Of a DNA stretch of 64,000 bases, positions 35,815 through 46,633 are shown piece after piece. The stretch's first letter is position 1, and each line of letters opens with the position of its first letter. The translations under genes and the position numbers were made by a program. The stretch spans positions 62,001 to 126,000 of the forward strand of contig NZ_FMVT01000003.1 of assembly GCF_900102505.1 (NCBI RefSeq), read 5' to 3'. The notes beneath the pieces are model-generated. The model was given only the letters and a program-made list of their open reading frames with translations. It was not told where the DNA came from and did not search any database. This DNA is from Paracoccus tibetensis. Its GTDB lineage: Bacteria; Pseudomonadota; Alphaproteobacteria; Rhodobacterales; Rhodobacteraceae.

Positions 35815-36858
35815 TCAGCGTGTATTCGGCTCGGCGCCTGCGCTCATCAGGCCCAGGTCCACAAGCTGCTGCCAGCCAGTGAAGCGGCGCGAATCCGGGC
35901 CGCGCAGCACCGGGCGGGCGGTGATGGCGCGGTGGTAGCCCACATAGGCCTCAGGACGGGCGAAGTGCTGGCGGCGCTGCAGCTCCTCCTCGGACTTGGC
36001 GACGATCTCGGGCAGGAATTTTCCGTGCAAAAGTATGCCCGAAAGCCGCGGATCGCCCGGCCCGTCCCAGCAGAGGTTCAGCTTCGGCGGCAGCAGCGAA
36101 TGGGTCGAATTGACATGCACCATCCCGCGGCGCCAGTTCACCAGCGGCAGCTTGTTGAGCGTCGGTGCAAGGCGCGGACGATCGGCGAAGAAGGCCCGCT
36201 GGCGCACGCCGCCCTGCACCCACAGATTGTGCCGCGGCTGCATCCTCTGGGCGCGGTAGGGGCCGGCGTCGAACCAGGGCAGCCGCTCGGTCAGGGGCGC
36301 CTCGGGCGGCGCGTCCGCCGTGCCGAGCCGGCCCGAGGGGTAGAGGTCCAGCATCAGCGCCCCCATTGCAGGAATGCGGGCGGCGGCGAGGCGGGCGGTC
36401 AGCTGCGGCAGGGATGTCCGGTCATATCCGGGATAGATCAGCAGCTCGTCCGCATCGACCGTCAGGCACCAGTGGCCGTGGCCGAAGCGCCGCTGCAGCG
36501 CCCCCGTCCAGTCCAGCCCGAAGCGCGCATCGCGGTAGCTGCCCCCGCAGCGCCACAGCGACACGTCCTCCTGCCCGGCCAGCAGATCGGCGGCCCCGTC
36601 GCTGCTGTCATTGTCGACGATCAGGAAATGCGCCACGCCAAGGTCGCGATAATGAGCCAGGAACTCGGGCAGGCGCGGCGCCTCGTTGCGGATCACGCAG
36701 AAGGCCAAGACGTCGCCCGACCGAATCGCGGCTGTGCGGTCCGCGACCGGCGTCAGCAGCCGGCCGGCGCGGATGCAGCGCCAGAGCAGCTCGCGCCGCT
36801 TCCAGCGCAGGCGATAGGCGGCGAAGGCCCGCCGAAGCAGGCCCGGCCGCCTGGTCAT
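35815..36858 (-). CDS. Glycosyltransferase family 2-type protein, paralogue B
   Basis: 347 residues. SGDVLAFCVIRNEAPRLPEF, HYRDLGVAHFLIVDNDSSDG and HGHWCLTVDADELLIYPGYD give the same GT-A core and DxD-type motif as paralogue A. The C-terminal part (NLWVQGGVRQRAFF, LLHGKFLPEIVAKSEEELQ, GWQQLVDLGLMSAG) also aligns with A, so the pair arose by duplication and then diverged. The donor and linkage are unknown. The ATG at 36858 overlaps the galE stop by 4 bp. Confidence 0.87.
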   Translation of the reverse strand: MTRRPGLLRRAFAAYRLRWKRRELLWRCIRAGRLLTPVADRTAAIRSGDVLAFCVIRNEAPRLPEFLAHYRDLGVAHFLIVDNDSSDGAADLLAGQEDVSLWRCGGSYRDARFGLDWTGALQRRFGHGHWCLTVDADELLIYPGYDRTSLPQLTARLAAARIPAMGALMLDLYPSGRLGTADAPPEAPLTERLPWFDAGPYRAQRMQPRHNLWVQGGVRQRAFFADRPRLAPTLNKLPLVNWRRGMVHVNSTHSLLPPKLNLCWDGPGDPRLSGILLHGKFLPEIVAKSEEELQRRQHFARPEAYVGYHRAITARPVLRGPDSRRFTGWQQLVDLGLMSAGAEPNTR

Positions 36859-37841
36859 TCGGCGTAGGCGCCGTTCTGGTGCCAGCGCCAGGCGTCGGCG
36901 ATCATCTGCCGCATGGTCGAGCGGTCGGGCGACCAGCCGAGCTCCGACCGGGCGCGGGTGCTGCCGCAGACAAGCTTGACCGCGTCGCCGCCGCGGCGCG
37001 GCCCGTCCAGCATCGGCACCTCGCGGTTGGTGACATGGCGCGTCGCCTCCACGACCTCGCGGACGGAAAAGCCCGCGCCGGTCCCCAGGCAGAAGACGCG
37101 GCTGCCCTTGCCCGCGCGCAGCCATTCCAGGCCGCGCACATGGGCATCGACCAGGTCCATCACATGGACATAGTCGCGGATGCAGGTGCCGTCCTCGGTC
37201 GGGTAGTCGGTGCCGTGGATGGTCAGCGCGGCCCGCTTGCCGTCCACCGCGTCGAGGATCAGGGGAATCAGGTGGGTCTCGGGCCGGTGGAACTCGCCCA
37301 CCTCGCCCTCCGGGTCGGCGCCCGCCACGTTGAAGTAGCGGAAGATGACGTGACGCAGTCCATGCGAGGCGCCGAAATCCACCAGCATGTCCTCGATCGC
37401 GCGCTTGCTGGCGCCATAGGCGTTCAGCGGCGCCTGCGGCGTCGTCTCGTCCAGCACCTCGCCGTCGCAGTCGCCATAGGTCGCGCAGGTCGAGGAGAAG
37501 ACGAAGTCGAGGCAGCCCGCCGCCACCGCCGCCTCGATGAGGTTCAGCGAGCCGGCGACGTTGTTGCGCCAGTACTTGCCCGGCTCGGCCATCGCCTCGC
37601 CGACCTGGCTGAGGGCGGCGAAATGCAGGACCGCGACGGGGCGATGCTCGGCGAAGGCCGCGTCAAGCGCGGCGCGGTCCATCAGGTCGGCCTGCACCAG
37701 CGGGCCGAACTTCACTGCGTCGCGCCAGCCGGTGGACAGGTTGTCCAGCGTCACCGGAAGGTAGCCGGCCGCCCCCAGCGCCTTGCAGGCATGCGAGCCG
37801 ATGTAACCGGCACCGCCGGTCACCAGGACGACGGGTTTCAT
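36855..37841 (-). CDS. galE: UDP-glucose 4-epimerase GalE
   Basis: 328 residues of an extended short-chain dehydrogenase. NAD-binding GGAGYIGSHACKAL at residues 9-22, catalytic Tyr142 and Lys146 in AYGASKRAIE, and the SSTCATYGD active-site strand. It interconverts UDP-glucose and UDP-galactose. It starts 3 bp after the galU stop, so it receives UDP-glucose made by the preceding gene product and supplies the downstream glycosyltransferases. Confidence 0.95.
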   Translation of the reverse strand: MKPVVLVTGGAGYIGSHACKALGAAGYLPVTLDNLSTGWRDAVKFGPLVQADLMDRAALDAAFAEHRPVAVLHFAALSQVGEAMAEPGKYWRNNVAGSLNLIEAAVAAGCLDFVFSSTCATYGDCDGEVLDETTPQAPLNAYGASKRAIEDMLVDFGASHGLRHVIFRYFNVAGADPEGEVGEFHRPETHLIPLILDAVDGKRAALTIHGTDYPTEDGTCIRDYVHVMDLVDAHVRGLEWLRAGKGSRVFCLGTGAGFSVREVVEATRHVTNREVPMLDGPRRGGDAVKLVCGSTRARSELGWSPDRSTMRQMIADAWRWHQNGAYAE

Positions 37842-37844
37842 GCG

Positions 37845-38741
37845 TTACTCGGCCGCCTTGCGCATCGCCATGGCCTGATGGAGGTAGTCCGCGAACTCAT
37901 CCTTCAGCTCGTCGCGCTCGAGGCCGAAGGCCACGGTCGCCTGCAGGAAACCCGCCTTGGAGCCGCAGTCGAAGCGCTGGCCGCGGAAGCGCAGGCCGAA
38001 GACGTCGCGGCCTTCCGCGATCTCGTCGGCGATGGCGTCGGTCAGCTGGATCTCGCCGCCCGCGCCCTGCTTCAGCTTGTTGAGGTTCCGCATGACGCTC
38101 GGCGCCAGGATGTAGCGGCCGATCACGGCGAGGTTCGAGGGCTCGGTGCCGGCCTTCGGCTTCTCGACCATGCCCTTGGCGCGCACGATGGCGCCCATGT
38201 CCTCGGCCACGTCCAGAACGCCGTAGGAGGACACCTTGTCCGGCGCGACCTCCATCGTGGCGACCATGCTGCCGCCGGTCTCGCCATAGGCTTCGACCAT
38301 CTGCTGCAGGCAGGGCGGCTCGCCCTGGATGACGTCGTCGGTCAGCACGACCGCGAAAGGCTCGTCGTCCGACAGCAGGCGCCGGGCGCACCAGACGGCA
38401 TGGCCGAGGCCCAGAGCCTTGTGCTGGCGGATATAGGCGATGGCGCCCGATTCCATGTAGGTCGAGCGCAGGGTTTCCAGAAGCGCGTCCTTGCCGGACT
38501 TCTTCAGGTTCGCCTCAAGCTCGTGGCTGTGGTCGAAGTAATCCTCGAGGGCGCCCTTGCCGCGCGAGGTCACGAAGATGAACTCTTCGATGCCTGCCGC
38601 ACGCGCCTCGTCGATGGCGTACTGGATGAGCGGCCGGTCGACGAGGGTCAGGATTTCCTTCGGAATGCTCTTGGTGGCCGGCAAGAAGCGCGTTCCTAGC
38701 CCTGCGACCGGAAAGATCGCCTTCGTCACCTTGCGAGTCAT
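37845..38741 (-). CDS. galU: UTP--glucose-1-phosphate uridylyltransferase GalU
   Basis: 298 residues. The nucleotidyltransferase signature is FPVAGLGTRFLPATKSIPKE near residues 10-29; later segments are VLTDDVIQGEPPCLQQM and a VEKPKAG loop. It makes UDP-glucose from glucose 1-phosphate. It is the first gene of the minus-strand glycan operon; AAGGTAG stands before the ATG. Upstream is a 182-bp AT-richer leader containing the likely promoter. Confidence 0.95.
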   Translation of the reverse strand: MTRKVTKAIFPVAGLGTRFLPATKSIPKEILTLVDRPLIQYAIDEARAAGIEEFIFVTSRGKGALEDYFDHSHELEANLKKSGKDALLETLRSTYMESGAIAYIRQHKALGLGHAVWCARRLLSDDEPFAVVLTDDVIQGEPPCLQQMVEAYGETGGSMVATMEVAPDKVSSYGVLDVAEDMGAIVRAKGMVEKPKAGTEPSNLAVIGRYILAPSVMRNLNKLKQGAGGEIQLTDAIADEIAEGRDVFGLRFRGQRFDCGSKAGFLQATVAFGLERDELKDEFADYLHQAMAMRKAAE

Positions 38742-38923
38742 GTTTACACTACCTTCAGTTGATCCAGCGCAAGATCGCGCTACTGCACCGCGAACTCAGC
38801 ATGGGCTTGGCGGGCTACGGCCGCAAGATTAAAGCTGGCGCGCACCTTAGCCAAGCGTCTACGCAAACAAAACGTGCATAAAGCTCAAGAAGCGTAAATC
38901 GGCCGGCCTGCCCTTGATCGAGG
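38742..38923 (-). promoter_or_regulatory. AT-richer leader/promoter region of the galU operon
   Basis: 182 bp between kdsB and galU. The part at about 38830-38900 is markedly AT-rich for this genome, with TTGAGC and TTTATG elements on the minus strand, so the operon promoter is probably here. That would leave a leader of over 100 nt. I see no recognised riboswitch or clear operator, and no confident -10/-35 pair. Confidence 0.4.
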
Positions 38924-39724
38924 TCAATCCTGGCCCATCTGCGCCAGCATTTCCTCGATGCGGGGCACGTCTTCGGGGTTGTTCAGCTCCCAGAACAGGC
39001 GGCCGCGGGCCTCGACCTCGACGCAGAGGATGCGCCGCCCCTGCTCGAGAAAGCGCAGCTGCTCCAGCCCCTCGAGCCGCTCGAGAACGCCCTCGGGACA
39101 GCTTTCGTAGTCGGTCAGGGCTTCAGGGCGGTAGGCGTAGACGCCGACGTGATGGTAGACGGGGCTGGCCTCGTCGTCCCCGACCTGGTGGGGCACGAAG
39201 GGAATGACCTCCTTCGAGAAATAGAGCGCCTGCCGCCGGTCCCCGAAGACCGCGGTCGTGCCGCCGACCCGGCCCGCGTGGCGGTCGGCGATCAGGTCCG
39301 CGCGCATCCGCCCCGAGCAGCGCAGGACCGGCGTCGCCACATCGGCATCGGGCGCGGCGTCGAGCCCCGCGACAAGGTCCTCGATGAACCAGGCCGGCGT
39401 CAGCGGCGCGTCGCCCTGGAGGTTCACCACGATCCGCGGCGAGACGCCCAGGCGCGCGACGGCGTCCGAGCAGCGTTCGGTCCCGTTCCGGCAGGCCTCG
39501 CTGGTCATCACGACCTCGGCGCCGAAGGCCTCGGCATGCTCGCGGATGCGGTCGTCGTCGGTGGCGATGACGACGCGGTCCGCGCCCTGCACGGCCATCG
39601 CGGCCTCCCAGCTGCGGCGGATGAGGCTGCGGGCGGCACCGCTTGCGCCGCGCAGCTCGACCAGCGGCTTGCCGGGGTAGCGGCTCGAGGCGTATCGGGC
39701 GGGAATGACGATCAGGACCGACAT
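38924..39724 (-). CDS. kdsB: 3-deoxy-manno-octulosonate cytidylyltransferase KdsB
   Basis: 266 residues. VIPARYASSRYPGKPLVELR near the N-terminus, VIATDDDRI, NGTERCSDAVARL, VNLQGDAPL and HHVGVYAYR match CMP-Kdo synthetases. It activates Kdo with CTP for lipopolysaccharide or for Kdo-linked capsule. It starts 1 bp after the cysQ stop on the same strand. No other Kdo gene (kdsA, kdsC, waaA) is in the window, so placement beside a capsule-type permease may mean a capsule-dedicated copy (inference). Confidence 0.93.
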   Translation of the reverse strand: MSVLIVIPARYASSRYPGKPLVELRGASGAARSLIRRSWEAAMAVQGADRVVIATDDDRIREHAEAFGAEVVMTSEACRNGTERCSDAVARLGVSPRIVVNLQGDAPLTPAWFIEDLVAGLDAAPDADVATPVLRCSGRMRADLIADRHAGRVGGTTAVFGDRRQALYFSKEVIPFVPHQVGDDEASPVYHHVGVYAYRPEALTDYESCPEGVLERLEGLEQLRFLEQGRRILCVEVEARGRLFWELNNPEDVPRIEEMLAQMGQD

Positions 39725-39725
39725 C

Positions 39726-40523
39726 TCAGCCCTTCACCAGCAGGACGCCGGGGGCATAGGCGATGAAGAAGGGATTCGCGAAGCCTGGCTTGCCATAGGC
39801 CAGGGGCTGGTGGTCCTCGAATCGCACCACCTGCCCGCCCGCGCCGCGCAGCACCGCGTCCCCTGCGGCCGTGTCCCATTCCATCGTCCGCCCAAGCCGC
39901 GGATAGAGGTCCGCCTCGCCCGTCGCCACCAGGCAGAACTTCAGCGACGAGCCCGCGCTGGTCATGTCCCGCACCCCGTAGCGCGAGATGTAGTCGTCCG
40001 TGGCCGCATCCCGGTGCGATTTCGAGGCGACGACCATAAGCGCGCGGTTGTCGGGCGTCGGGTTGACCCCGATCGGGTCGATCTGGCCGGGCGTCTCGCC
40101 GAACGGCCCCCGCTCCTCGACCGAGCCGCCCTCGGCCGTCGTGTAGAACAGCCGGCCCTTCGCGGGTGCATAGACGACGCCGCGCACCGGCACCCCATTC
40201 TCGACATAGGCGATGTTCACGGTGAAATCGCCGCGGCGCTGCACGAACTCCTTCGTGCCGTCCAGCGGATCGACGATCAGGAAGGTGCCGAGGGACTGGC
40301 CATGCGTCTCGGCCTGCTCCTCGGTGACCAGCGCGATCTCCGGGAAGGCCGCGCGCAGCCCATCCGAGATGATCGCGTCCGCCGCCTCGTCCGCGGCCGT
40401 GACCGGAGAATCGTCCGACTTTGCCCGCACGTCGAAATCGTCGGCCTGGTAGATCTCCATGATCTTCTCGCCGGCCAGCAGCGCGAGACGGCGCATTTCG
40501 GCGGTCAGTCGGTCGAATGTCAT
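39726..40523 (-). CDS. cysQ: 3'(2'),5'-bisphosphate nucleotidase CysQ
   Basis: 265 residues of the inositol-monophosphatase fold. Metal-site motifs are VTEEQAE, IVDPLDGTKEFVQRRGDFTV and WDTAAGDAVLRGAGG. CysQ hydrolyses 3'-phosphoadenosine 5'-phosphate (PAP), the by-product of PAPS reduction and of PAPS-dependent sulfotransferases. Its place 6.7 kb from a sulfotransferase in the same gene region makes a role in clearing PAP from sulfation plausible, though cysQ also serves sulfate assimilation. It is divergent from the ABC-2 permease gene. Confidence 0.93.
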   Translation of the reverse strand: MTFDRLTAEMRRLALLAGEKIMEIYQADDFDVRAKSDDSPVTAADEAADAIISDGLRAAFPEIALVTEEQAETHGQSLGTFLIVDPLDGTKEFVQRRGDFTVNIAYVENGVPVRGVVYAPAKGRLFYTTAEGGSVEERGPFGETPGQIDPIGVNPTPDNRALMVVASKSHRDAATDDYISRYGVRDMTSAGSSLKFCLVATGEADLYPRLGRTMEWDTAAGDAVLRGAGGQVVRFEDHQPLAYGKPGFANPFFIAYAPGVLLVKG

Positions 40524-40665
40524 TCACTTTCCTCTCGGATCGGGCGCGTGTTCGCTTCATGATTGTGCGGACTGTCGGTGAACCTTATGATGCCCCGGAC
40601 CCCGCTCGGCAAGCATCGCGCCGCTTGACCCGCCGCCCGCCCGCACCCCGAGGAGTGCCTGCACC

Positions 40666-41487
40666 TTGTTCCAGCGACGCCAGACCCGCACCATGGCCGA
40701 GGCGGCGTTCACCACGCTGTCGCTGATCTACCACCAGACCGTGTTCAAGCTGCGCAACGCCCATCGCAGCGCGCTGATGGGCATCTTGATGAGCATCTCG
40801 CAGACGCTGATCATGATCGCCATCTTCATGGCGGTCTACTACCTCATCGGGATCAGGTCGGCGCCGCTGCGCGGGGACTACGTGCTGTTCATCATCAGCG
40901 GCGTTCTTTGCTTCATGACGCTGCGCGGCGCGGTCAGCGCGGTCTCGGGCAGCTATTCGATCAACACCGGCCTTCTGAAGCACGAGCCGCTGAACCCGGC
41001 GGTGATGATCTGCGCGGCGGCGCTGTCCATCCTCTACCAGAAGGTCATCACCTGCATCGTCGTCCTGGGCGGCTACTACCTGTTCTTCGAGAACTACACG
41101 ATCTACCAGCCGCTCGGCGTGGCGAAGATGCTGCTGATGTCCTGGATCGTGGGATGCAGCATCGGATTCGTCTTCCTGGGGATCCAGCCCTGGGCCCCGG
41201 ACCTGTCGAAGATGCTGGTCCTCGGCTACACGCGGATCAGCATCATCACCTCGGGCAAGGCGTTCCTCGCGAACGTGATGCCGAACTTCCTGCTGCCGTG
41301 GTTCATCTGGAACCCGCTCTTCCACCTGGTCGACCAGTCGCGCGGCTACATGTTCATCAACTACACGCCGCACCGCACAAGTTTGGATTATCCGATCAAG
41401 GTCGCCATCGGGCTGTTCGGGGTCGGTCTTCTGATCAACTTCGCGACCCGCAAGTACGAATCCCTCAGCTGGACCGCCGGACGCTGA
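40666..41487 (+). CDS. ABC-2 type polysaccharide export permease (KpsM/Wzm-like)
   Basis: 273 residues, about six membrane segments. FKLRNAHRSALMGILMSISQ then TLIMIAIFMAVYYLIGI, and later PLFHLVDQSRGYMFINY, as in capsule or O-antigen export permeases. The start is probably the TTG at 40666, since AGGAG lies 10 bp upstream and homologues begin with MF; the ATG at 40693 would shorten it by nine residues. No ATPase partner (kpsT/wzt) is beside it: the next gene is dnaK. The partner must lie elsewhere if this is functional. Confidence 0.8.
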   Translation: MFQRRQTRTMAEAAFTTLSLIYHQTVFKLRNAHRSALMGILMSISQTLIMIAIFMAVYYLIGIRSAPLRGDYVLFIISGVLCFMTLRGAVSAVSGSYSINTGLLKHEPLNPAVMICAAALSILYQKVITCIVVLGGYYLFFENYTIYQPLGVAKMLLMSWIVGCSIGFVFLGIQPWAPDLSKMLVLGYTRISIITSGKAFLANVMPNFLLPWFIWNPLFHLVDQSRGYMFINYTPHRTSLDYPIKVAIGLFGVGLLINFATRKYESLSWTAGR

Positions 41488-41517
41488 AAAACTGCTGCTT
41501 CTGGCCGGTGCACAGCG

Positions 41518-41546
41518 CTTGCGGGCAATGAAACCCTCCCTATATA
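41518..41546 (+). promoter_or_regulatory. dnaK promoter (RpoH/sigma70-like)
   Basis: CTTGCG (41518-41523), 17-bp spacer, TATATA (41541-41546) preceded by CCC. The CTTG at -35 and CCCTATA at -10 are the features of alphaproteobacterial heat-shock promoters. It leaves a leader of about 105 nt before dnaK. No CIRCE inverted repeat is seen. Confidence 0.6.
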
Positions 41547-41656
41547 CAGCCCCGAAGACGTCCGGGAGACCGGGCAAAATCGAGCAAAGGGATCGGGCCG
41601 CGGGGGCCGTAACGGACCCGAGGCCCCAACATCGCCGCAAGAAAGGTTAGACACAC

Positions 41657-43573
<1,917 letters not shown>

Positions 43574-43653
43574 TCGGGGCCGCCTCCCGCTTGGGCCGGT
43601 CCGGACGTTGTCGCGGGCCGGCCTGTTTGTTGGGATAGGGAACAGGACGACAG

Positions 43654-44835
43654 ATGGGCAAGCGTTGCTACTACGAGGTGCTGGGGCTGACCCGCGGCGC
43701 GGCACCCGACGAGATCAAGAAGGCCTACCGCAGCAAGGCCAAGGAACTGCACCCCGACCGCAACAAGGACGATGCCAGCTGCGAGGCCCGCTTCAAGGAA
43801 GTGAACGAGGCCTATGACTGCCTGAAGGACGACCAGAAGAAGGCCGCCTATGACCGTTTCGGCCATGCGGCCTTCGAGGGCGGCATGGGCGGCGGCGGCT
43901 TCGGCGGCCAGCGCGGCGGCCATCCGGGCGATTTCGGCTCGGCCTTCGCGGATGTGTTCGAGGACCTCTTCGGCGACATGATGGGCCGGCGCGGAGCCGG
44001 CGGGGGCGGCGGGGGCCGTTCGCGCGCGCAGCGGGGCCAGGACCTGCGCTACAACCTGCGCGTCTCGCTGGAAGAGGCCTACGCGGGCCTGCAGAAGACG
44101 ATCAGCGTGCCCGGCTCGGCAGCCTGCGAGGAATGCAACGGCACTGGCGCCGAGGGCGCGACTCAGCCCGCCACCTGCCCCACCTGCGCCGGCATGGGCA
44201 AGGTCCGTGCGCAGCAGGGCTTCTTCACGGTCGAGCGCACCTGCCCCACCTGCGGCGGCGCCGGGCAGATCGTCAAGAATCCCTGCAAGGCCTGCCACGG
44301 CGCCGGTCGCACCGAGCGCGAGCGCACGCTTGCCGTGAACATCCCGGCCGGCGTTGAGACCGGCACCCGCATCCGCCTGGCCGGAGAGGGCGAGGCCGGG
44401 TTGCGGGGCGGACCTGCGGGCGATCTCTACATCTTCGTCGAGGTCAGCGAGCACGCGATCTTCCTGCGCGACGGCCGGATGCTGGCCTGCCAGGTGCCCG
44501 TCAGCATGGCGACCGCCGCGCTTGGCGGCGAGGTCGAGGTGCCGACGATCGACGGCGGCCGGGCGCGGGTGAAGGTGCCGGCCGGCAGCCAGTCGGGCCG
44601 GCAGATGCGCCTGCGCGGCAAGGGCATGCCGCCGCTGCGGCACGGCGCGGGCGCCTCGGGCGAGTTCGGCGACATGCTGATCGAGCTGACGGTCGAGACG
44701 CCGGTGAACCTGACCGCCCGCCAGCGCGAGCTCTTGCGCGAGTTCGAGCTGGAGGCCGAGCGGACCGAGAACAGCCCGCAATCCGACAGCTTCTTCAACA
44801 AGGTGAAGAGCTTCTGGGACGGGATGACCCGCTGA
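43654..44835 (+). CDS. dnaJ: Co-chaperone DnaJ
   Basis: 393 residues. J domain with [10 protein letters not shown] (HPD motif), a Gly-rich linker ([14 protein letters not shown]), four CxxCxGxG-type zinc repeats ([32 protein letters not shown]) near residues 155-220, and the C-terminal substrate-binding domains. It stimulates DnaK ATPase and delivers substrates. Start at 43654. Immediately downstream of dnaK, as usual. Confidence 0.97.
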   Translation: MGKRCYYEVLGLTRGAAPDEIKKAYRSKAKELHPDRNKDDASCEARFKEVNEAYDCLKDDQKKAAYDRFGHAAFEGGMGGGGFGGQRGGHPGDFGSAFADVFEDLFGDMMGRRGAGGGGGGRSRAQRGQDLRYNLRVSLEEAYAGLQKTISVPGSAACEECNGTGAEGATQPATCPTCAGMGKVRAQQGFFTVERTCPTCGGAGQIVKNPCKACHGAGRTERERTLAVNIPAGVETGTRIRLAGEGEAGLRGGPAGDLYIFVEVSEHAIFLRDGRMLACQVPVSMATAALGGEVEVPTIDGGRARVKVPAGSQSGRQMRLRGKGMPPLRHGAGASGEFGDMLIELTVETPVNLTARQRELLREFELEAERTENSPQSDSFFNKVKSFWDGMTR

Positions 44836-44881
44836 GGCGCGCTTAGGGATTTCTTTACCAGGTTCGGCGCAAGCTGGCCGC

Positions 44882-45655
44882 ATGGAAAAGAATCGCGCCT
44901 TCGCTGAAATGCCCCTGCCGCTCTTCGCGCCGGCGCCGGACGATGTGCTGGCGCGATCGGCGCAGGCCCGCTCGGCGCCGGCGCCGTCCTATCTGGCGGA
45001 CCACCGCGCGCGGCTGCGCGAGCGCTTCGTGCAGGGCGGCGCGGCGGCGATGCCGGATTACGAGCTCTTGGAACTGGTGCTGTTCCGCGCCATCCCGCGG
45101 CAGGACGTGAAGCCTCTGGCCCGCCGGCTGATCGAGACCTTCGGCGACTTCAACCGCGTTCTCGCCGCCACGCCCGCGCGCCTGCAGGACGTGGACGGGG
45201 TCGGCCCCTCGGTGGTGACCGAGCTGAAGATCGTCCAGGCCGCGGCACAGCGGATGGCGCGGGCGCGGGTGATGCACCGGCCGGTGCTGTCGGGCTGGCA
45301 GGCGCTGCTGGACTATTGCCAAACGGCAATGGCCCATGCCGAGATCGAGGAGTTCCGCGTCCTCTTCCTCGACCGCAAGAACGTGCTGATCGCGGACGAG
45401 GCGCAGGCCCGTGGCACGGTGGATCACGTCCCGGTCTACCCGCGCGAGGTGGTCCGCCGGGCGCTGGAGTTAAACGCCTCGGCGCTCATCCTGGTCCACA
45501 ACCACCCCTCGGGCGATCCCACCCCCTCGGAGGCCGACATCGCGATGACGGCGCAGATCGCGCAGGCGGCCGGCAGCATGGGAATCACCGTCCACGACCA
45601 TCTCATCATCGGGAAGTCGCGCGAGTTGAGCTTCAGGTCGCAGGGTTTGCTCTAG
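44882..45655 (+). CDS. radC: RadC-family JAMM-domain protein
   Basis: 257 residues. A helix-hairpin-helix part with LQDVDGVGPSVVTELKIVQA precedes the MPN/JAMM domain; its metal motif is LILVHNHPSGDPTPSEADI, with the upstream glutamate in the EFRVLFLDRKN strand. Despite the name, a role in DNA repair is not established for the family. Start at 44882, 46 bp after dnaJ. The palindromic repeat that follows the stop could end the transcript. Confidence 0.92.
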   Translation: MEKNRAFAEMPLPLFAPAPDDVLARSAQARSAPAPSYLADHRARLRERFVQGGAAAMPDYELLELVLFRAIPRQDVKPLARRLIETFGDFNRVLAATPARLQDVDGVGPSVVTELKIVQAAAQRMARARVMHRPVLSGWQALLDYCQTAMAHAEIEEFRVLFLDRKNVLIADEAQARGTVDHVPVYPREVVRRALELNASALILVHNHPSGDPTPSEADIAMTAQIAQAAGSMGITVHDHLIIGKSRELSFRSQGLL

Positions 45656-46058
45656 TCCCGGCGCGGGATCTTGTGTCCCGCGGCCGCCGGGGGCGCTTCG
45701 CCCCGTCGCCGGCCGGTGCTTGCACCGATGGCGCACCGTCCGGCGACCCCCCCGAGGATATTTCGGCACAGAAGATGCGGCGCGGCGGTGCGGTAACCCG
45801 TGGGATGATCCGCAGCGCGGTGAGTCGCCGGAGGCTTGCGGTCCGGCCGCGCGGGCAGGGCTGCGGCGACAGGTCGCAAGGCCGCACCCCTTGACGCGTG
45901 CGATGCCGACGTTCTGCGGCGAAATGCGCCGGAAGCGGCAGGCTTATCATCTGGACTGACACGGATTTGAAGGCTAGAACCGCCCCCGCGAAGGCTGCGT
46001 AGGACGCGGCCCGGAATGTCGTATGGCCGTCCCTGCGGCCCGAATTGGAGTATGACCC
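45656..46058 (+). other. 403-bp intergenic region between radC and petA
   Basis: The first ~120 bp are palindromic repeat copy 7. The rest should contain the promoter and leader of the cytochrome bc1 operon; AT-richer sequence is at about 45940-45975. I see no gene: short open frames here have no recognisable product. No confident promoter pair or regulator site can be named. Confidence 0.5.
45687..45778 (+). repeat. Intergenic palindromic repeat, copy 7
   Basis: A long, imperfect dyad: GGGGGCGCTTCGCCCC and GGCGAC/GTCGCCGG elements up to CCGGCGACCCCCCCGAGGAT, then ATTTCGGCACAGAAGATG. It is in the radC direction, at the 3' end of that gene. The longer arm suggests a composite of two hairpins, as in copies 1 and 5. 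Confidence 0.68.
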
Positions 46059-46622
46059 GTGTCCCACGCAGATGACCACGTAGGCACCCGGAGGGATTTC
46101 CTCTACTATGCCACGGCGGGCGCAGGCACGGTGGCCGCCGGTGCCGCCGCCTGGACGCTTGTGAACCAGATGAACCCCTCGGCCGACGTGCAGGCGCTGG
46201 CTTCGATCCAGGTGGATGTCAGCGGCGTGGCGCCCGGGTCCCAGATCACCGTCCTCTTCCTCGGCAAGCCCGTTTTCGTGCGGCGCCGCACCCCCGAGGA
46301 GATCGAGGCGGGTCGCGCGGTCGAGCTGAACCAGCTTCCCGACCAGAACGCGCAGAACCCGAACCTCGGCGACAGCGAACCGGCGACCGACCAGAACCGC
46401 ACGCTGGACGAGGCCGGCGAGTGGCTGGTCCAGATCGGCGTCTGCACCCATCTGGGCTGCGTGCCGATCGGGGACGGCGCGGGCGACTTCGGCGGCTGGT
46501 TCTGCCCCTGCCACGGCAGCCACTACGACACCGCCGGCCGCATTCGTCGCGGCCCGGCGCCTGAAAACATGCACATTCCGGTGGCGTCGTTCCTGAACGA
46601 AACCACCATCCAGCTGGGCTGA
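46059..46622 (+). CDS. petA: Ubiquinol-cytochrome c reductase Rieske iron-sulfur subunit
   Basis: 187 residues. N-terminal twin-arginine-type anchor ([20 protein letters not shown]) holding it to the membrane, and the 2Fe-2S boxes [10 protein letters not shown] and CPCHGSHYD. It passes electrons from ubiquinol to cytochrome c1 in the bc1 complex. The start is a GTG at 46059 (MSHADDHVG) with TTGGAG upstream. First of the fbc operon, 11 bp before cytochrome b. Also called fbcF in Paracoccus/Rhodobacter. Confidence 0.96.
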   Translation: MSHADDHVGTRRDFLYYATAGAGTVAAGAAAWTLVNQMNPSADVQALASIQVDVSGVAPGSQITVLFLGKPVFVRRRTPEEIEAGRAVELNQLPDQNAQNPNLGDSEPATDQNRTLDEAGEWLVQIGVCTHLGCVPIGDGAGDFGGWFCPCHGSHYDTAGRIRRGPAPENMHIPVASFLNETTIQLG

Positions 46623-46633
46623 GGAGGGTTCTC

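Noticed and set aside
45720..45959. 79-codon frame in the radC-petA gap
   Set aside because: It overlaps the palindromic repeat, has no ribosome site and no homologous features.
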